Positions 27,631 through 34,880 of a DNA stretch of 37,565 nucleotides are shown here, one piece after another (positions within the stretch are counted from its first letter, which is position 1; each line of letters starts with the position of its first letter). Origin of the DNA: Gammaproteobacteria bacterium (GTDB lineage: Bacteria; Pseudomonadota; Gammaproteobacteria; SZUA-229); assembly GCA_003229115.1 (NCBI GenBank), contig QIHT01000097.1, positions 1-37,565 of the forward strand, written 5' to 3'. A program made the position numbers and the translations under genes. A model generated the notes under the pieces. That model searched no databases, was not told where the DNA came from, and was given only the letters and a program-made list of their open reading frames with translations.

Positions 27631-29010
27631 TTAATTTTCCATTTCGGATTCTTCGTCCTTATCTGTGGGTGAGGTCAGTTCATACTGGCGGATCAGTCGT
27701 CGAAGACGTGGCCGTGAAATACCGAGGATTTCACATGCTTTACCCCGGTGCCAGTTGGTTGACTCAAGGGTTGCTGCTATGTGTTCTTTTTCAACATCTT
27801 GTAAACTAAGATTTAGTGTTGAGTTGCATGGCTTGCTTTCTGGTTGTTCAGCGTCTTTTATGTTTGTTGGTAGAAGATCCAGTGTTATGGTTTCGCCATG
27901 ACATAAGGCAACTGCTTTCATTAACACGTTTTCCAGTTCGCGGATGTTTCCCGGCCAGGAGTATTTGTAAAAGGATTCTATGACATCAAAAGAAATGCGT
28001 GTAACAGTGTTATGCATCTCCTTGTTGATGCGTGCCAGTAATGCCTGTACCAGTGTTGGTAGATCATCCATGCGTTCACGCAGAGCAGGCATATGTATAG
28101 TGACTACCTGCAGGCGATAAAAAAGATCTTCACGGAAAAGCCCATTTTTAACACTTTCCTGAAGATCAGCATTCGTTGCAGCAATAACACGGGCATTGGT
28201 CTTCTGAATCTGGCTGCCGCCAACAGGTATGAATTCCTTTTCCTGTAGTACACGAAGGAGTTTTGACTGAACGGTGGGACTGAGCTCGCCTATTTCATCC
28301 AGAAAAATTGTGCCATTATCGGCCATGGCAAATTTTCCTGCCTGGCGGTTGGTGGCACCGGTAAATGCCCCCTTCTCATGACCGAACAAGTCCGATTCAA
28401 GCAGTGATTCGACCAGTGCTGCACAATTAATCGCGATGAATGAACCCGATGCAGATTGGCTGGCCTTATGGATTGCACGCGCAACCAGTTCCTTGCCGGT
28501 TCCTGATTCTCCAGTAATTAATACGGTTACTGGTTTTTGAGCAACCATACCAATGGTTTTATAGATCTCCTTCATCTCGTGACTACTACCCACCATGGTA
28601 TCGGGCAGTAATCCAGCATCCTCCAGTTCCATATCTGTATCCTCGAGACTGGATCGCATCAGGGATGAAGCTATCGCGTTATCGAGTTCATCAATATTGA
28701 TTGGCTTGTGAATGTAATCACTGGCACCAAGTTGCATGGCTTTAATCGTACTGTTCATGTCGTGAAATGCGGTGATCATGATTATCGGAATATCAGGCAG
28801 CAGCTCTTTGAATTCGGGCAGGCCTTCAAGTCCGGTACGACCTGGCATATGAATATCAAGAATAATTAAATCCGGTTTTGTTTTACGTGCTGACTCAAGA
28901 CCGTCATCTATATTGTAGGCAAGTTGCACATCAAATCCCTGACTGCGAAAGTGAAGTTGCAGTGTTCTGCAACTGGCTGTGTCATCATCGATAATCAGGA
29001 GATTGCTCAT
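27631..29010 (-). CDS. NtrC-family sigma-54-dependent response regulator
   Basis: This 459-residue activator has a receiver domain (Asp8-Asp10, phospho-Asp52 in LDIHMPG, Lys102), a AAA+ domain and a Fis-type helix-turn-helix. The AAA+ domain has Walker A GESGTGKE (167-174), the sigma-54 contact GAFTGA (214-219), Walker B TIFLDE (234-239) and the arginine-finger region FREDLFYRL. The HTH is at about 420-445 (GKACEILGISRPRLRRLIR). All elements for activation of RNA polymerase with sigma-54 are intact. It lies 6 bp after the kinase gene on the same strand and is the last gene of the radical SAM / hemG block. I could not find a clear -24/-12 promoter nearby, so its targets are open. Confidence 0.95.
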   Translation of the reverse strand: MSNLLIIDDDTASCRTLQLHFRSQGFDVQLAYNIDDGLESARKTKPDLIILDIHMPGRTGLEGLPEFKELLPDIPIIMITAFHDMNSTIKAMQLGASDYIHKPINIDELDNAIASSLMRSSLEDTDMELEDAGLLPDTMVGSSHEMKEIYKTIGMVAQKPVTVLITGESGTGKELVARAIHKASQSASGSFIAINCAALVESLLESDLFGHEKGAFTGATNRQAGKFAMADNGTIFLDEIGELSPTVQSKLLRVLQEKEFIPVGGSQIQKTNARVIAATNADLQESVKNGLFREDLFYRLQVVTIHMPALRERMDDLPTLVQALLARINKEMHNTVTRISFDVIESFYKYSWPGNIRELENVLMKAVALCHGETITLDLLPTNIKDAEQPESKPCNSTLNLSLQDVEKEHIAATLESTNWHRGKACEILGISRPRLRRLIRQYELTSPTDKDEESEMEN

Positions 29011-29016
29011 AATTTT

Positions 29017-31638
29017 TTACAGGGCTGATTCAATGGAGTCGGGTTCGGTTGAATTAACCTGCTCCATAGCAGTTGCCTTTGACTCTTCCAGAGGGCTAGT
29101 GGGCAATATTACAATTGCACATGTGCCACCTTCGTTCGTTGGTTGCAAATGAACATTGCCATGGTGTTGCGTGATAATACGCTTGACGATGGCCAGTCCA
29201 AGGCCGGTTCCTTTTGTGCGGGTAGTAAAGAACGGCTCGAATATTTGTTGTGCTTTTTCTGGTTCTATGCCATGTCCATTATCACAAATTTCAACACGTA
29301 TTTTGGGACGATCATTGCCGAGCTCCAGACTCGCTGTGATAGAAATCCAGGGTGATTCGCCGACAAGTGATTCAGTTGCCTGTGCTGCATTGATGATCAT
29401 GTTGCCAAATGCCTGGCGCAGTTTGCTGCTGTCTCCATGCAGGGTCGGCAGGCCAGGTTCACACCAGGGCCTGATTTCAATACCGTGATCTCTGATTTGT
29501 TTCTGGGCGAAAATGATGGCTGTATTGAGTAATTTGTCGATGCTAATCCATTCCGGTTTTAATGCTTCAGGACGTGAGTATGAAAGTAGATCCTCCAGAA
29601 TCTCTTCCATGTAACCGACCTGCTGCAGTGCGATTTCTCTGAGTTCCTGTTCTTCATCGCCCCATTTATGGCCGGGTTTTTTGCCGAGTATCTGCAGTCC
29701 CATCTTTATTGACGACAACGGGTTACGCAAGTCATGAGCAATCATGCTGGCCATCTGTCCTGTGGCGGCCAGTGCCTTGCTGTTGGCTATTTCACGGTTT
29801 CTGTTATCTACTTCTGTTTCAAGTCGTTTGCGTTCAGTAATATCTTCTTTTACAGCCAGGTAGTGCGAAATATTGCCGTTGCTATCCCGGATTGCAGAGA
29901 TACGGGCAGATTCCCAGTACAACTCGCCGTTTTTCTTTTTATTGTGAAATACACCGCGCCATTCTTTGCCATTAGAAATGGTGGACCATAGATCACTGTA
30001 TTCATCATTGCTGGTTTCGCCTGACTTCAGAATACGGGGGTTCTTTCCCTTGATTTCATCGAAGCTGTAACCCGTCAGTTCTGTGAATTTAGGGTTTGCA
30101 TATTCAATTTCGCCCTCGATATTTACAATCATGACGGTGGCAGGGCTTTGTTCTGCAGCTGAATACAGTTTGCGTAACATATCCTCGGTTTCACGTGCCT
30201 CGGTCACATCTTCGCCAATACAGGTTACGCCGATTACCTGTAAGTCAGCATTTTTTATCAGTGAATAATTCCACACCACCTGAATTTTTTCACCGTTGTG
30301 TTTCTGGATGGTGCTTTCATGCTGTGATGGTGAATTCCTGCTGGTTAGCAAGTTGTTAAATACTTCCAGGTTTTGAGTGCGTTGTTGCTGGGGGATAAAA
30401 AGTGAGAACCAGTCTGCACCGATAACATCTTTGTGTTGCCAGTCAGTTAGTTGTAGCAATGCATTATTGCAGAACTCTATTTTGTTCTCGGTGTTTATAC
30501 TGACAGCCAGCAGGTCTATGTTTTCCAGTGTGTCCCTGAATCGTTTCTCAAATTCTATCTGTGACTCTGCAAGGTGATGTTTGATTCTTGATCGTGTAAC
30601 TAGCACTGACCCTATCAGGATTAGGATGAACATGGTGCCGTACATAGGCAGATGCTGTCTGAACAGAGGGCCAACAGAAAGTTGTTCAGACGGTATAAAC
30701 GAAACAGTTCGCCATGTCACGGGTCTGGCGTTTTTATTTTTATTGCTGGTCTTTTCCTGCTGGAAAGGCCGTATTGTAGTAAACGTGAACATGCCCTGGT
30801 GATTGATGAATTGCCCACTTTCACTGGCATGTATTTTTTTCCATGCTTCTGGATGGGCGGTGCCGAATGTTGCCTTTTTGTCGAACATGAAGCCCCATTC
30901 TTCCTTCCTGTCTGGACTGCTTAGCCAGTAGCCGTCATTGTCTAGCAGTGCGACATGATCAGCAATATTTGATGTGGCCTGCCTGAAGTTGTTGATTAAT
31001 CGGTCGCCGAGATAATTCAGCAGTAAGACGCCTTTCTTTTTGCCTGTTGATTCATATACCGGTGTTCCAATCCGTAGCATTGATTTATAGGGGGATTGAA
31101 TTCGACCCTGTTCAACATTCAGATCCAGTGGTGATATATAAATCTCGTCCTTAGCCAGTTGCCATGATTGTCGAAAGTAGTAACGCCGGCTTTTGTTCTG
31201 TAGTTTTTCAGATGCAACGACATGTGGATTTCCATCATTGTAATTTACACGCACAATCTCAGTGCCCGATTTGTCCAGAAGACGAATCTGGTCATAGAGA
31301 GCTTTCTGGCGACTTAATATCTGAAATTCAATTTCGAGTATGGTGCGTCCACGAGGATTACTCTCGTCAACAAGGCCCTGCAGCTCAATATTGTGCGCAA
31401 GGTACATCAGGTCTGAAACAATACCGTTCAGTTCTCTGACTATGGACGATTGTCCCAGTGATATATTAAGGCGTTCCGATGATTCCCGTTTAACTTCTTC
31501 GGATTTGGCCATAGTGTAAAAATGAGCGGCTCCGGTGGTTACAAGAAATAGAAAAGCGATAGTAAATACGACTATAAAGTCCCTGCTGGTGCATAACTGC
31601 AGGCAGGATTTAATCATGTCACGTGAAATTACCCGCAT
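29017..31638 (-). CDS. Cache-PAS-PAS sensor histidine kinase
   Basis: This 873-residue membrane kinase has TM1 (about 21-41), a periplasmic double-Cache-like domain (about 45-325) and TM2 (about 332-349). Two PAS domains (about 362-480 and 487-602), HisKA with His635 (MIAHDLRNPLSS) and HATPase_c (GNMIINAAQATE, DNGHGIEPE, GTGLGLAIV) follow. It has the architecture of NtrB/ZraS-type partners of sigma-54 activators. The ATG at 31638 overlaps the previous gene by 10 bp; an ATG at 31617 is possible. The Cache domain suggests a small periplasmic ligand. The PAS domains show no residue that I can assign to heme or flavin. Confidence 0.93.
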   Translation of the reverse strand: MRVISRDMIKSCLQLCTSRDFIVVFTIAFLFLVTTGAAHFYTMAKSEEVKRESSERLNISLGQSSIVRELNGIVSDLMYLAHNIELQGLVDESNPRGRTILEIEFQILSRQKALYDQIRLLDKSGTEIVRVNYNDGNPHVVASEKLQNKSRRYYFRQSWQLAKDEIYISPLDLNVEQGRIQSPYKSMLRIGTPVYESTGKKKGVLLLNYLGDRLINNFRQATSNIADHVALLDNDGYWLSSPDRKEEWGFMFDKKATFGTAHPEAWKKIHASESGQFINHQGMFTFTTIRPFQQEKTSNKNKNARPVTWRTVSFIPSEQLSVGPLFRQHLPMYGTMFILILIGSVLVTRSRIKHHLAESQIEFEKRFRDTLENIDLLAVSINTENKIEFCNNALLQLTDWQHKDVIGADWFSLFIPQQQRTQNLEVFNNLLTSRNSPSQHESTIQKHNGEKIQVVWNYSLIKNADLQVIGVTCIGEDVTEARETEDMLRKLYSAAEQSPATVMIVNIEGEIEYANPKFTELTGYSFDEIKGKNPRILKSGETSNDEYSDLWSTISNGKEWRGVFHNKKKNGELYWESARISAIRDSNGNISHYLAVKEDITERKRLETEVDNRNREIANSKALAATGQMASMIAHDLRNPLSSIKMGLQILGKKPGHKWGDEEQELREIALQQVGYMEEILEDLLSYSRPEALKPEWISIDKLLNTAIIFAQKQIRDHGIEIRPWCEPGLPTLHGDSSKLRQAFGNMIINAAQATESLVGESPWISITASLELGNDRPKIRVEICDNGHGIEPEKAQQIFEPFFTTRTKGTGLGLAIVKRIITQHHGNVHLQPTNEGGTCAIVILPTSPLEESKATAMEQVNSTEPDSIESAL

Positions 31639-31952
31639 TGTATTATCAGGTGTTGTTTAACACGTTCAATGTAAACATGGTCGGTTTCGTTGGATTCGCG
31701 CGGCAACAGAAACAGAAGTTTTGCAGCTATGATGTAGGGCCTTCTGGATGCTTCTCCAGCTGGCCGGGTTTCAGAAATAATTTGCTGCAGATACACCAGC
31801 GCCTGATCAGGATCTTCACAGTAACGCGGTAATGTTACCTGTTGGGAGTACCAGCGCGCAGCAAAGGAGATTAATACCAACAACAGCACCACTGGCAGTA
31901 TTACCTGTAACGGATTAAAGGGTCTTGAGTTATCAAGTTCACTGTTTGTCAC
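31629..31952 (-). CDS. Small single-pass membrane protein in the hemG operon
   Basis: This 107-residue protein has one membrane helix (about residues 18-33, LQVILPVVLLLVLISFA). A soluble C-terminal domain follows, with the pattern PRYCEDPDQALVYLQQIISE and a basic/acidic end. A GTG start is used 12 bp after hemG, and the end overlaps the kinase start. I recognise no family. Its position between a porphyrin oxidase and a sensor kinase suggests an accessory membrane component or a link between them. Confidence 0.7.
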   Translation of the reverse strand: MTNSELDNSRPFNPLQVILPVVLLLVLISFAARWYSQQVTLPRYCEDPDQALVYLQQIISETRPAGEASRRPYIIAAKLLFLLPRESNETDHVYIERVKQHLIIQCG

Positions 31953-31964
31953 TTTTTTTCCGTA

Positions 31965-33386
31965 TCAGTTCTGAGGTTCCAGTTTTAGCTTATTCAGCGA
32001 ATAAGTGGTTGACGACGATTGAATATTACGAAGAATATTTTCTGACGAAAGCATTGCGCAAACAAGCCTGTCACGTATTGAGATACCGCCACGGTAATTG
32101 GCTTCAAGATGCAGGCCAGGCAGTTGCGTCAGTAATTTCTTCAGTTGCTGCATGCGAGAATAATAATCGCCATGATATAGAGGTAACCCCTGTTGATGTC
32201 GGTTAATGCGTACCATTTCAGGTTCACCATGAATGCTGAGTAAGGGTGCCAGAGTTTTCATGGTTTCATTGATCAAACAATCATCGCTCAATTTTATAGC
32301 TTCAGGATTTTTTGCGCCGCCGAAATAGTTACTCAACAAGGTTTTGCCAGGGGGGGCATGATTGCTGAATAATGAACTCATCCACAAACAGCCATTCAAT
32401 GATGTTTTACTGTTACTGCCACCCTTGCTCTGGGTCAGAAATCCATTGCCATCCAGTGGGTGTTTGATGGCTGTTTTATCGAACCCGGTGTGTGCTACAA
32501 CCAGAGAGGCATACTTTATATCATCCAGTAGTTTTGCCAGTTCAGCACTATGAGCTGCAAGCAGGGTAGCCGCAATGTTTGCCGGCACACTCAGCACAAC
32601 CTGTCTTGCATTAACTGAGCGTTCGCCGGCTGTCGTATCTGCGGTGACATGCCAGCCATTTTTGGTTTGTAATAAATTGGTCACTGTGTGACCGCCGCGA
32701 AAACAAACGCCATGATTGTATGCGAGTGATTTAACCAGTGTTGCCATGCCATCCTGAAAAGAGAAGGCTTCGGTTTCCGTGCCAGTTTTTCGTTTCAGGA
32801 TGCGATGAACAAAAACACCCATGGCGATACTGCCATAGCGTTTTTCAAGGGCGACCAGGCGGGGCAGAATACTGCTGGCGTTGGCGAGTTCCGGATCTGA
32901 TGCCAACGGCCCTGCTACGTAGGGTCCCATTGCCTTGTCGAGTACTTCGCGGCCTAGCCGTCGGATGATGAATTCACTCACTGTTTCATTGCTGGAACCG
33001 CCTTTTGGTATAAAAGGCTCTAGCATCATGCGCAACTTGCCGCGAGTACTCCACATACCGGAGGCCATCATCGGGCCCAGCTTCATCGGTAATTTATTCA
33101 GTTGGCCATGGTTAACAATGTAACGATGGCTGGTGTCAGCTCTTGGTTTCTTGCAATCATCCAGTCCGGATTCTGTAATAAACCGGTTTACCTCCGGGCG
33201 GAAATTCAGCACCATGGCAGCAGCCTGTTCGGTCAGGTAACCATCGCGATTATCACTCTGGATTTTGCCGCCAGGGTGGTCTTCCTTTTCCCAGACTTCG
33301 ACACAGGCGTCTTCGCGTGTCAGCCGTTGTGCGATTGACAGGCCGGAAATGCCGCCGCCGATGATGAGGACATCTAGCTCGCTCAT
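31965..33386 (-). CDS. hemG: HemY-type protoporphyrinogen oxidase
   Basis: This FAD enzyme of 473 residues is expected to oxidise protoporphyrinogen IX to protoporphyrin IX, or a related porphyrinogen. The FAD fold is VLIIGGGISGLSIAQRL at the start. Typical family stretches include KIQSDNRDGYLTEQAAAMVL, PFIPKGGSSNETVSEFIIRR, GREVLDKAMGPYVAGPLASD and the C-terminal HLEANYRGGISIRDRL. Its start codon overlaps the stop of the radical SAM gene by 4 bp (ATGA), implying coupled translation. The symbol follows the TIGR00562-style name; it is unrelated to the flavodoxin-like E. coli HemG. Carotenoid desaturases share the fold but are less similar to these motifs. Confidence 0.88.
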   Translation of the reverse strand: MSELDVLIIGGGISGLSIAQRLTREDACVEVWEKEDHPGGKIQSDNRDGYLTEQAAAMVLNFRPEVNRFITESGLDDCKKPRADTSHRYIVNHGQLNKLPMKLGPMMASGMWSTRGKLRMMLEPFIPKGGSSNETVSEFIIRRLGREVLDKAMGPYVAGPLASDPELANASSILPRLVALEKRYGSIAMGVFVHRILKRKTGTETEAFSFQDGMATLVKSLAYNHGVCFRGGHTVTNLLQTKNGWHVTADTTAGERSVNARQVVLSVPANIAATLLAAHSAELAKLLDDIKYASLVVAHTGFDKTAIKHPLDGNGFLTQSKGGSNSKTSLNGCLWMSSLFSNHAPPGKTLLSNYFGGAKNPEAIKLSDDCLINETMKTLAPLLSIHGEPEMVRINRHQQGLPLYHGDYYSRMQQLKKLLTQLPGLHLEANYRGGISIRDRLVCAMLSSENILRNIQSSSTTYSLNKLKLEPQN

Positions 33387-34636
33387 ACGCTGGGTCTCCG
33401 TGGCGTATTGTTGCCGAAACGCCGTGATGTCAGTGCCGAAAGATGTTTGGTTGTGACTTCGTATTCGCCCAGTTCAGCAACGTAGGCTTCGGCACGTTTT
33501 TTGATCATTTTGCGTAGAAACTGCGGTATTTTGCCTAACCGTTTTTCGGCTTGCTGGCTCCAGTAAATCCCGGCAGCGGCAGTTTCGATATAGGGTTCGA
33601 TAACGGCGCCGCCTTGCGGAACATAAGTGCACCACGGGTCAGCGTCCATCAGGTCATTTCCGGCCGCAACCGGTCGTGCCCGGCAACCGCCGCATAATTG
33701 TCGGTATTCACATTTGCCGCAGGCGCCGTTCAGTTCTGGTTTGCGTAACCTCAGGAAATCTTGCGCATGATTCCAGGTATCAGTAAATGATGTTTGCCGT
33801 ATGCTGCCAACTTCATCTTCGATATAGGGGCAGGCAGTAATACCGCCTTCCGGGGTAACGCGGCAGTAATGAGTACCGGCAATGCAGCCATCACCTTCCT
33901 GTCCGCTGATACGGTTGAGCAGGGAATCGGGATCCTTCTGCAAAGCAACACGTTTAAAGTGAGGCGCACATCGAGGCCGGATGATCAGATCGGGAGTGTG
34001 TTTTTGTGCTTCTATAATTTCTGCCAGTACCTGTTCGTATCGCTCAGGTTTAATGTCAGTAAACGATTCTCCACGACCGGTGCAGACCAGAAAAAAGATA
34101 TTCAGTACCCGGGCACCACTGCTGCGGGCAAAGTCGATCATGGCTGCTAGTTCGTCGGCGTTGTTGTCGGTGACTGTAAAATGAATCTGGAAACTCAGTT
34201 GCTGTTGACGGCATTGTTCAATGCCTGCCATGGTTTTTTCCCATGCGCCGGTTTGACCTCGAAAGTTGTCGTGTTTTTTAGCATCCAGGGAATCGACGCT
34301 GATACCGGCACCGAGCAAACCCGATTGTTTTAGCGAAGCCACGCGCCGTTCGGTCAGCATCATGCCGTTGGTGCCGACCACCATGGCCAGCCCGAGTTGT
34401 GTGCCGTGCGAGATAATGTCTTCAAGGTCACGCCTGACTAGCGGTTCGCCGCCGGTTAACACCACCATGGTGCCATCACCGCAATCAACCACTTCATCTA
34501 AAAGATGACAGACTTCTTCGGTCGTCAGTTCATTGTCATTGCCATGATGCAAGGTGTCCGCATCCAGATAACAATGTGCGCAGGCGAGATTGCAGCGTCG
34601 GGTCAGGTTTATGGCGAGTAAGAGCAGGTCGTTCAT
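33383..34636 (-). CDS. Radical SAM/SPASM protein with C-terminal PCP_red-like module
   Basis: This 417-residue protein has the radical SAM cluster motif CNLACAHC (Cys15, Cys19, Cys22). GGEP follows at residues 62-65. A SPASM-type auxiliary cluster region has cysteines at 251, 258, 269, 306, 309, 315, 318 and 336. The C-terminal residues 357-403 (WSQQAEKRLGKIPQF onward) match the PCP-reductase-like helical module repeated in the neighbouring stress protein. The closest known relatives by pattern are NirJ/AhbC/AhbD, which act on tetrapyrrole side chains. With hemG downstream, a heme-type substrate is likely, but which reaction is unknown. The start has almost no Shine-Dalgarno sequence because a repeat element begins 10 bp upstream. 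Confidence 0.88.
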   Translation of the reverse strand: MNDLLLLAINLTRRCNLACAHCYLDADTLHHGNDNELTTEEVCHLLDEVVDCGDGTMVVLTGGEPLVRRDLEDIISHGTQLGLAMVVGTNGMMLTERRVASLKQSGLLGAGISVDSLDAKKHDNFRGQTGAWEKTMAGIEQCRQQQLSFQIHFTVTDNNADELAAMIDFARSSGARVLNIFFLVCTGRGESFTDIKPERYEQVLAEIIEAQKHTPDLIIRPRCAPHFKRVALQKDPDSLLNRISGQEGDGCIAGTHYCRVTPEGGITACPYIEDEVGSIRQTSFTDTWNHAQDFLRLRKPELNGACGKCEYRQLCGGCRARPVAAGNDLMDADPWCTYVPQGGAVIEPYIETAAAGIYWSQQAEKRLGKIPQFLRKMIKKRAEAYVAELGEYEVTTKHLSALTSRRFGNNTPRRPSV

Positions 34637-34646
34637 TTTAAAAGAC

Positions 34647-34880
34647 AGTGAAAAGTGAAAAATGAAAAGTGAAAAATGGAAAGACCAACTGTCATCTCGA
34701 CCAGAGGGAGAGATATTGTTCTACAGCAGTATAAGATCTGCTCCCTCTGGTCGAGATGACGAAGAAACAAGCCAGAGTTACTGTGAAAAAATGAAAAATA
34801 AAAAAACAATAGAGCCATCACCAGCACAGCACCTTTTTGTTTGGCGTGCATTTTTCACTTTTCATTTTTCACTTTTCACT
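34647..34880. repeat. 234-bp element with perfect 32-bp inverted ends
   Basis: The ends 34647-34678 and 34849-34880 are exact inverted copies made of GTGAAAA/GTGAAAAATG-type units. Inside it is a second perfect inverted repeat of 20 bp (34691-34710 and 34741-34760, GTCATCTCGACCAGAGGGAG). It contains no credible gene. The right end overlaps the last codons of the universal stress protein gene and supplies its TGA stop. The left end is 10 bp before the radical SAM start. Confidence 0.88.

Noticed and set aside
27631-34636. Heme d1 (nir) biosynthesis cluster
   Set aside because: The radical SAM protein resembles NirJ, but no nirS, nirF, nirE or other d1 genes are present in the window.
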